Assembly (NCBI GenBank): GCA_029204225.1
Contig: CM055106.1
Coordinates: forward strand, 41,244,368 to 41,308,367
Source of the DNA: Diphasiastrum complanatum
Lineage: Eukaryota; Streptophyta; Lycopodiopsida; Lycopodiales; Lycopodiaceae
Reading direction: 5' to 3'
DNA length: 64,000 bases
The notes below the pieces were generated by a model. It saw only the letters and a list, made by a program, of their open reading frames with translations, did not search any database and was not told the origin of the DNA. The position numbers and the translations under genes were made by a program. This document shows positions 33,850 through 47,227 of this stretch, piece after piece; within the stretch, counting starts at the first letter, position 1, and each line of letters begins with the position of its first letter.

Positions 33850-36800
33850 ATGGGGAAGAGGAGGGATCGGCGGCAGCACGCTGCGCTAGGTGCAGGTAGT
33901 CGCAGGGTTAAACTTGATCTGTGGATGGACGAAGAAGCCGATGCGCCGGCCCCTAAACCACAAGGTAATGATTCTGTTGTTTTTTTTTGTCATTTGAACA
34001 TGGCTTCGTAGATTAGGGTAAGTGCTGCAGCGCACTGAGGAAAGATGGCATCGGTAATTTTTGGGAATTCTTAACCTAATTGTTGCTGTTTGAGGTTCTC
34101 ACTTCATTTATTCCCTATAGAATGCTTTGCGTGTTCTTTTTGGAAGATTGAGTGGATATGACATCAATATTATTTTAGAGTTGCTAGACCCTTATGGTTG
34201 CTTTGTGAGGGATGCTTTGGTAACAGAAGCATACTCTTTAGGGCATATTCAAAAATGTTATGCGCAAGTGAGCATATATTAGCTTTTGCCGAAATCAGGA
34301 GTGCTATGTTTTACGTCAATTGGGTCTTGTGCCTGAAAATGCTGTTGAGATTAGGTTGCGGCCAGAATTCGGGCGCTATGCCCTGTTGTGAAATGCATTC
34401 CTGAGTGGTGTGCTGGAAGTTGAAATGAAATGCCACTGCCACCATTGTAAATATTTAAATTAATGTACACTGGTCCATAGTCATCTATAGAAGGTAGAAG
34501 TGTTCACGAGGTAAAAAGAAAACTCCTAATGGGGCTTGGACGTTGTTCTGGACGACAGATAACCTACTGGTAATAGGACTCACATTTCATAAGTTTGCGA
34601 TGTTGAGTTTCTAGTGCGAACAAATTAAGAGTTTTACAAGAGTATTGTGAAGATTTTCATTCATGCATTTTAGAATGATATTATTTTTGCTGCCATGATG
34701 TCGTTGTTCATATGTTAAAAAGGTCTGTACTTCAATTAGTATATTACTTGTACAGGCCGGGAGCAAGTTACATTTCTAGATTCATGTTAATTCTTGTTAT
34801 CATATGAGTTTCAAAACTTGTTTATGGTTTGTAATCTCTTGTTGGAATGAAATTTTCCCCAATGCTTGAAAGTGGAAATTAATCCTGTAGTCGTCATGAG
34901 GCCCTATTCAGTACGAGTCTTTATAGCATGCCAAAATCTAGCCATACCTGTAATTCTGAAACAGGCTGTTTTGTAAAATCACATATGGCTGCAGGATTTA
35001 AAACCTATGTTTCGGCCTTATGTTATCTTTATTTAGTCTTTCTCAGTTGAGGAACACTTTATTGCCTGTCACTTGCTTTTAGCTACTAGGTCAAGTCTAG
35101 CTGCATGGCCTTTAACTCGGCATTAGCACTTTGATTGAACACAACCACTTGATAATCGCCTCTTTAACTTTTGCAGCGTATGATTTTAGAGCTGATACTG
35201 ACACAGCAGTGAAGGCATCAGTACTGATAAGATTTGAAGCTATTGCTTAGCTGAAATGTCTAGTGATGTATGTTTATAGTGCAAGTTTGTTTTAATTGTC
35301 GTTATTTACCATTATGTGCTATGACTGAACAATTGATCAGCTATCTTGTTTGAACTTCTTTGTGATGCATTTTGCAGAAAGTGTGCGTGCAACATCCAAT
35401 AATGCTGAAGCTGGAAATGATGAGAGCGTTGGACGTCCTTCTGCACCGTCTCTATCAGGTGGGTTCATCGGGCTTGCACTTGTGGGCCCATTCATGCAAA
35501 ACAACAGGTTGCCTGCAAGGGCATTGCTCGGTGGGAACATACAAAAATACTTTAAGTGATATGCGGCTCTTTAAGGCCGTACTTTCCTTTTTTCAGTTAT
35601 GGTGTCAGCAGGTCAACGTACACGGATGAGAGCGGGTGGAGAATGCAGTCGGCTGCAATGTCATTTTCGGTTCGTATGTTTCTAGCTTTGTTTTATTTCT
35701 TGGCGTTAACCCTGACTATGTCAGATCAGGTAAACGTGTCACAGTTCATTGGCCCAAGTCAATATAGTGGCTATCTGTGATTCGTGAAAGAGTTCTGTGG
35801 ACAACAGGACAGGCTTGGCTCTCTTCGAGAATTTATGTACTCGAGTTTCCTATCAAAGTGATTAAGCTTCTTGCAACAACTAATACATGTGCTAACCTGT
35901 CTAGAACCTGATCCTGCATAACATTACTGCACAATTATTTCATCAGTTTTTCGACATATTCCAGAATATTGGTTTTGGGGTTGCATATTTTGCACATATT
36001 TGAGTATAGTGTCTTTTTTGGGAAGTGCAAAGCTTGTAAACATTTCCTTCTGGGCATCCTCACGGGCCATTCAAAGAAGGGCAGAGTTGTGATTTTTCAT
36101 TCCCAAATTAGGAGATACTTAGCATGTGATTTTCTCTAGAAGTACACTTCAGAAGCTTTCGAGTTTTCTTGGAAGCTGTGAGGTTTTAGTTTTTGGCGAT
36201 CAAAACTAGGCCATTCCCTTGGAAGGTCTTGAGAGTTCTAGTGCTCCAAGTGTGCAGTTTTTTATTTATTTTTGTTTGCAGGTGTTTTGCAGGAAGATCC
36301 ACTTTCACTATTGGGACAGTATAGCGATGATGAAGCAGAGGAAGAGGAGCCAGAGACAACCCACAGTGACATGAATACAGATAAAAGTACATCACAAACG
36401 CATCATACTGGTCATGTCGATACTCAGGTACACATCTGATCTATGAGCTAGGTGATGTGTTAAGCATATGGTTTTACTGAATAGTGATGTAGAGCTTTTC
36501 CTCCCCAATCGTTTGTCTGTTCTGCATTTCTCAATGAGCAGTTGTATGTACTGTTATTCTGACTGTAACTTGTGACAATGTGAAGGTTGCCAATTTTATG
36601 GCTGATTTAGAAGTCAGTGGGCTGTTGGAGGACGAGAATCTTGTTGCTGGAGGTGCTCCACTTGGCAGTGAGTTGGTTGGCATGGCAGATACTGAAAATC
36701 ATGGAGAAGCAAACGCAGTTTGTGGCCCACAGGGTTGTGAAATTGAAAGATATAGCGATATTCTTGGTTCACAAATTGCAAACAAGGGTTTGACATCACA

Positions 36801-39800
36801 TGCTATATCTCACCAACAGACCCCTGAAACAGCTGGAGGCAAAATGGAGGTTCAAGAAAAAGAGCTTGAGTGGGAAGCTGTTCTGCATGAAGAAAGTGGG
36901 GAGTACTATTACTGGAATACGCGAACTGGGGAGACCACCTGGGAAACTCCTCTAGCTTTGAAACAGAAAGATGAATGTATATTAGTAACAGACAAGGATA
37001 TATTCAAAGGACCTGAAGAGGACACTTCAACGATTGCCTTGAGAAGAGATCCAGAACGTCCCCTGAAGGATGAGGCATTGTCAGAAAATAATTCAAAGGA
37101 TTTTGCAGGAGTTTCAAAATGTGATGTGCAGTTAGATTCGCTTAAGAAGCTAGAATCTGATGTTGCACTAGAACAGACAGAATACATGATGGCATCAACT
37201 GAAAATTTGAACTTTGACGAGAACTTGAGTGATCCTACAGCTGAAGACTCCTTGAAGGCAGTTATAGAATCAGACAATTTTACAGTTGAAACAACTGCCG
37301 TTAGTGAAGGGCACAATATTGAAAATCTGGCTGAAAGTAGTATGTTACAACACTCCATCCTCGCTAGCAAAAGTGAGCCAAATAGTACTACCTTGCCTTC
37401 CGCATTTAGTGAAGCTTCTCCTGAAAGAGCAGGTAGTGCATCTGCTGAGAATGAAAATTCCCCTTGTTCCCAGTCATGTTTTGATAGTGATGAACCGAAC
37501 CTAAGTGCAGACAGTCAGCCAAAGGATAAAGCAGGCTGGTTTCTACAATGGGCGGATCGTCTCAGTTCTCGTCTAAAGTATCTTACTAAGTAAGAATGTT
37601 TTTGTCCCTGCTACAGAAAGCTTTAGTTTCTTTACTTTGGCTGGACTGTCTCATTGGTTCAATTTTTTTTGGTTGCTTTGTGATGTGGTGATTGCACTTT
37701 CTGGCATTTGTATCAATGCAATGGTGCTTTTTTTGCAGAGGTGATCTTTCTTTGCCTTTGTGTCTGCGCCTTGCTGTTGAAGTAGAGGTAAGGTTAAATG
37801 ACTGCAAAGCTCTTGCATCGCAAGGGTGTTTGGAAGGAGCTTTTCTGGTCCATGCAGAGGCTCAGTTCAAAAGGATAGAATCTGTACTTGCTCTTGAAGA
37901 GGCAGTTATGTCAATGAAACTTGAGCAGCAACGATTGTTAGTGACTGCAGCTGAGAGCCCGAAAAATTGTCTTTTTACCGCAGATAAGAGCCAATGCTCA
38001 AGACAGTTACATGACAGTACAGAAAATGAACTTTCATTACTTCCTGCAAAGGCCTCAGATACTGGTACTGGTGCTAAGAATGAGGAAATTCGAAAATCCG
38101 ATGATGCTCAGGTCCAGGTTGCAGAGAGATTGACCAGTTCCATCACTGGGAATGTTGATCTTGGACATGTAGGAGATACAGATGTAGATATGGAAGTAGA
38201 CATGGATGTTGATGATGCAGTTGAGACACACCCGGAGCCATTTTCTGTATCTTCAAAACAAGGGCTATTGCCGATGGATGGAGTTTCTCAAGCAGGCTTA
38301 GTATACAGGATGACTCCAGAAGCAAATCATTCGTCTTTTGCCTCTGTGGACTATCCTCCTATTCCGTCCAGTCCCTTACCACCAGGTACTTCTATTTCTG
38401 ATATGTGGCCTCCACCACCACCACCTCCCCCAGATGACGAATGGGCTCCTCCTCCTCCTGAACATGAGTTGACCCCTCCACCTCCCCCAGAAGAACCCCC
38501 ACCTTTGCCACCTTTATCCCCTCATGATGTTGGACCTGTTGTTCTTGCTCAGTCTATCCCATCACTTGCTTTGTATGAAGGTGTGGCTATGGGCTACACT
38601 TCCATTCCACATCCTTACTATTATTATGAACCATTTCATGTGCAGTCTACTCATGACATGACACATGAGACATTTTCAAAAAGCTTATATTCAGAAGGAC
38701 CAATGCAAGTGGAGAAACCTATGTTGAATTGGCCAGATCCACATCAATCTCTTGATATATCTCCGAGCATCCAGCCAGATTTGGGTGCAGCAGATATGAA
38801 TAGTGTTTCAGCTGTAGTCGATTATGTGCCACCACTCCCACTACCTGTTAGTGCCATACCAGTTGTATCATCAAGTATGGCGCCATTTATGCCATTTCAG
38901 GCAGCACCATCGGTAGCATTCAATGTGGAGTCAACAGTGGATGTCACTGCTGTACCCTTTATAACTGTGTCAGCAACATCTAATCTAGAATCAGATGTGA
39001 CAAAACTGGTGAGACCTAGTACAGCATCGGTAGTTGCAGTCAGTACGACATCTACTATGGTAGCACCTGATGCAGCATTGGGTGTGGCACCAGCAGAATT
39101 GATGCCTACTACTAACATAAAAAAGCCAGCAAAAGGTTAGCCTAGAAGTTTCTTTTCCATTTAATTTATTGTCTTGTTGTCATTCTTTTGACTTGCTTCT
39201 TTTCACTGTATTGATACAGTATTTCTCTGTTCTGCTGACCTTGTAGCGACTCGACCTAAGAAGCGAACACATACTGTGGCAGTCAGTGCCCCGCTCATAT
39301 CCAATAAAAAAGTCTCAACTCTTGTTCATAAGGTCAGCAAAGAAATCCAGGTTCAGTAAGAAAAAGGCAGAGTATCACACTAAAGCTGATGCTAGATCTT
39401 TTCAGCCTTGATAATATTAATTTTACATGTTCAGTGGATGGCTGCAAAAGAGGAGTTGCATGGAAACGTGGAGGATGAAGACGATAAAGCTCTTTATGAT
39501 ATAGAAGCGTTGGAAAAAAAGCGCCAGAAAGAAATTGAGGTGGTAGCTTTTGCATTGACTGTCCAGGTTTGAAAATTAAAAATTCCTTGAGCGTAATGTG
39601 GATGATTAAGCAGGACACTTCATTTTCAGGATTGGCGCAGAGACCAGCTTGCTAGTGGGGAAGCTCTAGAAAATGCAAATTTTCAACCACTTGGGACTTT
39701 GGACTGGTATGCGGAGGTTCACGTTTTCATTGTTCTGTAGATGAGCCTGTTCTACTTTATTGAAGGTGGTTCTGAATTTGGTTTTGTTCGGCGCTTTAAG

Positions 39801-42800
39801 CTGTTTGAACTTCATATTTCAAGGAGAATACACAAAAATATAAGCTTCATGTGTTTAGTTTAGATCGTGAAACTTTTTTGCACACAAGATTAGACTAAAC
39901 TTGTCTAACATGTGTTGAAAGTAAATGCTGCAAGAAGGGTTGTGCTGCATGAAAAGGAGAGTAAGAATTCTGCCTTAGTTCATGGAAGAACAAAACACAG
40001 GGAGCAAAGCTCATTGCAGCAAGTTGCTGAGTTTGGTGGATTGCTGCAGATCGTGGTGGAGGTAGTCAATGCTGAATTGAAAGAGAAGGTGCTTCAGCAA
40101 GTCAGGTTGCTACAAGGCAGACTGTTGAGTGTGTCACCATCATTATGAAAGTCATAACGAGCAATCATTGTTAAGAATAATGAGACCTTTACTTATATGA
40201 GACAAGTTGCGATTGCAAGCAAGGAACAACTGTTTGCATGTGATAGGAGCTGCATGGCATTTTCTTCAATTTCACAAATAGATATAGTCAATGCTGAATT
40301 GAAAGAGAAGGTGCTTCAGCAAGGCAGGTTACTACAAGGCAGACTGTTGAGTGTGTCACCATCATTATCAAAGTCCTAACGAGCAATCATTGTTAAGAAT
40401 AATGAGACCGTTACTTAGATGAGACAAGTTGCGATTGCAAGCAAGGTACAAATGTTTGCATGTGATAGGAGCTGCATGGCATTTTCTTCAATTTCACAAA
40501 TAGAGATAGTAAATGCTGAATTGAAAGAGAAGGTGCTTCAACAAGGCAGGTTGCTACAAGGCAGACTGTTGACTAGTATCAATGATCTGCATGCAAGCAA
40601 GGAAGATCATCGCTCCAAGGATGAGGATGATACAACAAAGCAGATTTTGGAAGGAAGGCCATTGTTGGTTCGCAGTACACAGTTGCATGAAAGGAGCAAT
40701 TCATATGGAAAAAATTGGTACTAGTCATAGGAAGATTGGTTTACTTTTCGCTGAAAATGCTAAGGACTACTCGCTACTGCTATCTCTACCTACGCTGTAT
40801 ACCTATCACATGATCTACTCGCAAACGGTGCTGGTCAGTTAGAGAGACCGTGGAGTCTTCTGTACGAGCTCGACTTGCTTACTGCCTCAAAGTTCTACAC
40901 TATTATAGTTGTTGAAGTGTTTGCGCTGCCTACTGGTTCGTGTTCACAAGAAGTGTTCACACGACCTATTGTTTTGTTAAATTTGTGAAGAGTTGCGACT
41001 ATCTACGGTGCGAAGTTTCTAAAGATAGATGGCTACTATTTCAACCTGTCTCTTGCGAGTTGGTGATAGGGAGTCAATTTTTCGAAAGGTGTATCTTTTG
41101 CAAAGGAGGACCATGATATATCTTTTATGAAGAGATTTTTTTAAAACCATCAAACTTGGTGACAAGTGTTTAGGGCAATACATTGGTTTATTGGCAAAGG
41201 ATAAGGGCATTGGACATATTAAGGCATCGTACGAATTAGGGCATCAGAACCCTAAAAGGAAGGTGGAACAAAATTTGACTTAGTCAAACTTCAGTAGGTC
41301 AACCTATCTACGAGGATATGCACGGTCAAAGGATAAGATATCATGGTCAAGGGAGAAACCTTAAAATTCTAAGGTTAATCAAAGATGGGTTTGCAAATGA
41401 AGTTAATTTTCTATCAAAAGTGTGGAGACAAACCAAAATATGATGTATACCTAGTTGAGGGTCCATGTAGATGTGCATGTTGTTGGCTGAGGTTATTGAT
41501 GGATATTTCTACGAAGACCTAAACGCCAAAGGTTTACCTAGTTAGGGTTGCGTGTAGGAACACATGTTATTGGCTATGGTCGGTTGGAGATTCCTATGAG
41601 ATATCCATAGTTGTATCGAACCGCCGTTCAAACCGCCTACCATGGTTCAAACCATCCAACTGTTAGGAACCTGTTCGAGTCGCTCCCCCCCCAAGAAAAA
41701 AACAAAAAACGGTTCGAATCCTTTCTTGATTTGAAAGAAACGCTGCCCCATGTCAGAAACGCGGTTCAGAAACTTGTTTCTGAATGTGTTTTCAGAAACA
41801 CAGTGCAACTATGATATATACTATAAACAGTATATTGATTAATAACTACTGTTTTTTAGTTTATAGAGTTGCAAAAAAATATAGTTTAAAAAAAAAAATT
41901 TAACTATAAAAAACAATCAGATCAATATTATCTAACAAAAATAGGGTCCCTGCTCATATATAGGACTAATCTTGCTGGAGCTTCCTGTCACTTGGGGATA
42001 GCCGATAAAGGTGTGACTGCCTGGTTGGGCCAACGGAGCTTATCCCATCTCTTTTGCCAAAGTGTACGAGATTTGCACCATCCTTTCTTGCTTCAACTCC
42101 AATGGCTTGCCTCTTAGTTTGCTTTGTCATCTTTGGAAGGGCTAGTGGTAGTGGCGGCTGTTGTGGATGGTACCTTTATGAAATAGTAGACATGCACTCT
42201 CAACAAGCTTCTTGGTACCTTTATGAATATAACCGTGTTTTTGGTAAATTTTCTAATGTTTTTGTGTAGTGTGCTGACTTATGCTCTCTCAATTTATGAT
42301 ACAGGAGAGAGCGAGTCAAACGTGCCAAAAAGGTTGAAGCTGTAGAATTGGAAAATAGTATTCCTCAAGGCAGTACGAAATCAACTGAAATGCATGTTAT
42401 GGAAGGCATGGTGAAGAAGAAGCCAGATTTGGAGGAGCTTTCTAGAGAACTTCCTTCTGGTTGGCAGGTGGGTGCTGCTGTGTAGTATTTATACATTTGG
42501 CTATACCTCACAAGTCACATGTATTTTAATTCTAATGATCCATAGTAGCATTCAAATGTTTGAAATGTTTGCAACTCCAATGTTTGAAACATTCCCAAAA
42601 AACTAGTAAAAGGCTTCATATCTTCAGGGGCACTTCTTTTTATATTCTTGCTCGTTCTTGTTTCATGCTTTATAAAAGTTGCAAACTTATCTTCAAGTTG
42701 CAAGAGCTTGTTACTATACATGATTTCTCTCAGTATGAAATAACTGCCATTTTGTCTGTTTGATTCTTTACCTAGCCAGTGCTGCTATGTTGCTCCGTCT

Positions 42801-43879
42801 TCCTATTCCTCTATATTAATTATAGCATAGTTACCAACAAACTCCCTTGCAGATGTTTGCAAACTCGTTTGTGTTTGGCGTACTTACCAAACACGTTTAT
42901 TGGCGGTTCAATATACAGAGTATCAATTTTGGAGCCTAACTTAATGTAAAAACGAGGAAAAACACAAGTATTCGCTTGAAAATTTTGACGCTCGTGTAAC
43001 ATTGACCCTGTGCATGGGTATTTTGTAGCCTGTAGCCTAATGCTAAATGACTACGAGTTGTAAAGTTAGTTAGAACTTAGAATCTAGTGTAAAGTATGAG
43101 GCTAATTTGTTAACTGTACTAAATATAACAAAGTCTGTAAGATGTATTTTGTTCCTACTGATCCCTATACAATGTTCTGTAAAAAGAATTACAAAAACAG
43201 ACCTTTTTTTCTAATAGGGTTTTAGAGGGCAACGTTTGCAAACATTATCATCCCCCTAGCAAACTTGCAAATGAGTTTGCACCTTTGCCAAGCTTACTGG
43301 TAGCTATGAGTTATAGTCTATTAGCATCTAGTATGTGCTATTCTACCATTCCTGAAGATATACAGTTGCTTCTAAATTGCGTATGTTCAAAAATTAGATA
43401 AAGTAGTCGTTGATACTGTTTTATCAGGTGTCTTTACATTTTCATCATATCCTTTTCATTTTAGTTCAGCTGCAGTTGATGTTGAAGAGCAAGACCCAAT
43501 ATATCCAAGGCCAGCAGTCTCTCAAGGGCACCGGTAAAGCTAAAATATAAGGAGTGAGCATGCAAGTGGCCTTGATATGAATATTGTTTGTGCTGGCTGC
43601 TTTGTTATGTACTGGCACTAAAGAATTGTAGATCTCATAGTGGTTCTTTCAATGCCCGATTGCTTTATATGCTGGTTTTTACACTAATATAATACCGTTC
43701 TTTGTTCCAGCAGCTGGTGCTGGTCATTTTTAACAGAGCTTTGCTTTTGTATTTGATCTTTAGTATCTATGGCTTTGTGTCTGTAGGCGTTTTGGGATGA
43801 AAATTCAGGTGATGTATATTATGGAAACTTGGATACATCCGAGACAACTTGGGAAAGGCCTCTGCCATACGGTACTTGA
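33850..43879 (+). CDS. WW-domain protein, formin-binding protein 4 (FNBP4) homologue, ten coding exons
   Basis: Proposed exons are 33850-33964, 35378-35458, 36282-36427, 36586-37589, 37739-39135, 39247-39332, 39435-39539, 39630-39706, 42305-42467 and 43787-43879. All junctions have GT/AG and phases join, giving 1088 codons and TGA. The start is MGKRRDRR with GSRRVKLDL, the usual N-terminus of plant homologues. An SLLGQYSDDE motif lies near residues 74-83. WW domain 1 spans about 208-238 (Trp210, Trp233, Pro236) and WW domain 2 about 1055-1085 (Trp1057, Trp1080, Pro1083). A proline-rich tract occupies 650-705, a KKRTHTVAV...NKKVSTLV basic block about 915-940, and ALENANFQPLG lies before WW2. 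WW domains bind proline-rich ligands; FNBP4-type proteins are linked to spliceosomal complexes, so a nuclear role is inferred. WW2 is split by intron 9. The acceptor of exon 4 is pyrimidine-poor but required by phase. The gene looks intact. Confidence 0.88.
39830..40840 (+). repeat. Inserted sequence in intron 8 with about 222-bp tandem repeats
   Basis: A unit of about 222 bases starts at 40065, 40288 and 40509 (each with GTMAATGCTGAATTG). Each copy translates to VNAELKEKVLQQ and RLLQGRLL, and two copies include QVAIASK, FACDRSCMAFSSISQ. The last copy continues into an open, Lys/Asp-rich tail (INDLHASKEDHRSKDEDD) to 40724. The translated repeats look like fragments of a coding gene (a coiled-coil-like heptad segment) amplified in tandem, probably brought in by an element. 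Stops separate the copies. They are not part of the WW gene's reading frame. Confidence 0.65.
41606..41813. mobile_element. hAT-like MITE in intron 8
   Basis: The element starts CATAGTTGTA and ends TGCAACTATG, inverted repeats matching at 9 of 10 bases. It has internal CGAACCG/GGTTCGAA palindromic phrases like those in the element at 55219-55617. The flanks (GAGATATC and ATATATAC) do not form a clean 8-bp duplication, so the insertion is older or the ends are slightly misplaced. At about 208 bases with no coding, it is a non-autonomous DNA element. Confidence 0.5.
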
Positions 43880-46590
43880 AGTAGACGAAAGATTCATTGC
43901 TGTGATGGCTGGATGAAAATTAACCACAGTGATATACATGATGAAACCTGTGCCAGGTGTCTTATACTTACTGAAGTGTCGATGCCAAATGTAAACATTT
44001 ATTCTGCTAGTGCAATGAGATTCTCATTGTTACTTCTCTATCCCATGCGGCATGTTTAGCCTTCGTAGATACATGTCCCACTGACCAGTTTGAGGGAATC
44101 TTGTGAGCTTTAGTCATTTCAGCTCGACAGGTCCCCTGTTAGCCCCTTCAAATCAAAATCTATCTAGTACAGATAGAAGCAACAGATTTACAGAGTAGCA
44201 AATGGCAAACTGTTCCGTTACAAGTAAGGTGGTCTGGTGCAGCTTCCCTCCACTGCTCTCTACTGCAGTGAACACCTCAGTGATTGTATTTCTTATCAAT
44301 CTCTGTTAGTACTTTTTTTTGGAAGTTTAACAGCTGCAGTCAACCTGAAAGTAAAGAATCGTTCACATTTATTCACTTGTATGTATCCTTGGATTAACAT
44401 GCTGCACTACATTAAGTGCATACATGCGTGTATGGCATTAGCAGTCTCGAAATTTGTTTGCAGTATGTATTTTGAGCTTCTGTGGTGATGTTCAAAGTGC
44501 ATTTAGCTGTATTAGTCTCAGCTATCACAAAATATTAGGATTCATTCATTCATGGCTGACAATGTCATGTTGAGTGGCAAATTTTTATACTGCAAATATA
44601 TATATGTCGCTACATTTTTCAGGTAAACATTCTTGCTTGCAAAATTTGCACAATTATTTCCGAGTATCTGGCCAAATATATTAAGCGTAAAGTTCAAAAG
44701 CTTATTAAGCATGAAGATAAAGATACATTTGAATTTTACTGAAGATATAATTCCTCTAGATATTTCTTAATTACTCCAACAGTTTCAAGGTGCTGGTAGT
44801 AGATTGTTGAGTAGATTCAGAGCTGAAAGTTTCTCCGTGTGTTTATCTGAATAAAATATACTGGAATTGTAAGTACACAAACTCTTTCAAGGCTATTCAA
44901 TTCTTTTGCATCCCTTAGACTTTTGGGGATGGTGCTGTTTATCTTGCTGTTTGTTATGGTTAGAGTTAACTGGATGTACAAACCAATCCATCAACTTGAA
45001 AGGTGCAACAACAACAACAACTCGCTTAAGGTTGAAGACTCGGTTACCAAGATCTCTGTTAACTCTGTTTTAGAATTATTAATATAGTTCATCTCTTTTG
45101 CACATTTCTTATTGTGAGAAAAAGTTGTGATTCACTTTCATTCTTCATGACATTATATCTGAAGCTTTCGATTGCGAACAGCATAATTTTGTATTCCACT
45201 GGCCTTGCTAAAGTTGTGGATTTGTTAAGAATTTGAGGAAAATATCATATCGTTTATATTGGCCAAAATCTTGAGGTACTTAATGTAGTTTTCCCAATCC
45301 AATGTTCATTGAGGACAAGATTCATATTTGCTGTGTAAACATGGTTTTATGAATGCCTGTATTTCTCGAGCTGTTGTATAAAGACCTTAGAGTTATAGCC
45401 GATCAAATCTTTAATCAACAATCTTAAAATGCAACCTGGAAAACATCAATTTCTAAGAGAAGGTTCATAGTCCTCCGATGCTTTAGAACCAAGAGGATTC
45501 ATTGTTGTGCCTGCAACATTGGCAAGCCCAGCACCAGGCAGATCCTTACAGAATTGAATGCTTTTTGCCAATCCTAGAGTTCCTATGGCAACATACCCCT
45601 TCAGAATCATATAGAAAGCGTGCCGTAGTCTTGGCATTGACTTCCTTAATGTGTGGAAAAATGGGAAACAATGACTATTAAGGATGGGAGAAATCTACAC
45701 TTTTAATCTCAATTGGCTCATTTTGCTTAGCAAAATATGACATCAATAAACAATAATGGAACTTATTGATATTGAAACATATGGTTATATAAATAATTTG
45801 ATATTGAATTGTGTAGATAAGTCTTAATAAGTGCAAAAGTAACACGACAAACAAAATTGGCTCATTTTTCATTCAAGAGAAGTCTCATGATAACAAGTAT
45901 AGAGGTTCCAGTAACTTGTTGCAACTGTAACACGACGCATTGTTACTTTACTGGCTAAATTTATAAACATTGAAATCAGTAAGTGTACCAACCGGCTGAA
46001 GCTAATGATCTTGAGAGTTTTATATGCCTCTTAATGTCATGAAGCTCATGAAATCAAGATTTCTTTATATTTTGTTATTGTATTACCAATTTCTGGCGGA
46101 TTCACAATTGTAGGTATCATATGTTGTTCACAATCTTTAAACACAAATCGACTTTTACAATGTTAACTTGAAAACTCTCAATGATCACAACTTATTTGCG
46201 CTTTTTCAATCATTTATTTTGATGATGGCATCACATTCATGACTCAATTTTTTGCACTCGATTTTACAAATAGATAAATTGTTAGCAACTGTGCACAGTG
46301 AAAAAAAAGTAAAAAAGAAAAGAAATAAAACTCTGTGGCATGTGTATTGTAAGCCCACGTATGAGTATTTGCCAATAAACTTTTAGTATGGCATGTGTTT
46401 AGTAAGTCCATGGGTAGAAGCTTAAACAAATAAAATAACTTAAACTTAGACTTAGAACTCTTAAGAAAAATTAAGCTTAGAAAGATTCTAAGTTATCTTA
46501 AGCTATTTTAAGTCTAGAATTAGAAATCCTAAAGTTCTAAAGTTCTAAGTTAGAAGTTTAGAAGCCTTAGAATGACTAGTTTAGATACTA
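43880..46590. other. 3' flank of the WW gene and intergenic DNA
   Basis: The transcript 3' end should lie in the first few hundred bases, but no clear AATAAA-type signal stands out. Beyond is AT-rich sequence without domains. 46430-46565 is a low-complexity run built from TTAGA/CTTAAG/TTCTAAG phrases. No gene was recognised on either strand. Confidence 0.4.
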
Positions 46591-47150
46591 ATCCCATAAG
46601 TTAGTGGATGCTTATGCCAAGGCTCTTCTTGCTATAGGAAGAGAGGCATTTCCCTTGTAAATAGCACTTTTGAGATTATGCTATATTGTCTTTCTCTATT
46701 TTTGAGATTGTCATTCTATTTCACTTGTGTTCCCTTTGAAAAGGTGCATAGCTTGAGGGAAGGTGCTCGGGCCTCCTCTTGCCTCCTTTTCATCGGTTTT
46801 ATTTGTGGCATGCTTTTACTTGTTAGTTGTTTAATTAGCCACAATATTATTTTCTATTCCCTTTAGGGTGTTAAGTAGGATCTAGTTAGACAACCTTGCC
46901 AGTTGGGTACCGCCTTAGCAAAGTTTTTGTTATTTTGTACATGTGGTTAGTTGGGTAAGCCTTAGCCACATCTTAATCAGTTGTATTTACGTCTCGAGCA
47001 CCAGTTGGGAAAGTCTTGGTGTTCTCTTCATGTTTATGTTTTACAGTTGAAAGCTTCTTGTAGTTCTTAAAAAATGGACGATCCTCTCCATCACTATAGT
47101 ACATCCATGAGTAGACCTAACCACCGATAAGAATAGATTCACTACCAACA
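46590..47150 (+). repeat. 5' LTR of a gag-only gypsy-type element
   Basis: Ends ACCAACA right before a tRNA-Asp-type primer site. It contains GGTGCTCGGGCCTCC, similar in position and content to the GGTGCTCGAGCCCC of the LTR-like block at 49.6 kb. A TATA-like element is not distinct. The left boundary is approximate; it may start within the AAG-rich low-complexity region. Confidence 0.45.
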
Positions 47151-47151
47151 T

Positions 47152-47165
47152 TGACGCCGTTGCCG
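47152..47165 (+). promoter_or_regulatory. Primer-binding site, tRNA-Asp type
   Basis: TGACGCCGTTGCCG differs at one base from the first 14 bases (TGGCGCCGTTGCCG) of the site complementary to the 3' end of plant tRNA-Asp. That site is used by many Athila/Tat-like and other gypsy elements. It fixes the plus orientation and the LTR end at about 47150. Confidence 0.7.
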
Positions 47166-47227
47166 CTTTTTAAGTTTATCTACCTAGCTTTCTTGTTTTT
47201 TTTTTTTGCATCTTCTAACGTGCTTGT

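Noticed and set aside
36909-37370. Long minus-strand frame opposite exon 4 of the WW gene
   Set aside because: Shadow of the coding strand; no motif and the sense frame is strongly supported.
39540-39568. Alternative donor extending exon 7 by nine codons
   Set aside because: In phase, but it breaks the conserved EIE-DWRRDQ junction; the GTGGTAGC donor at 39540 fits homologues better.
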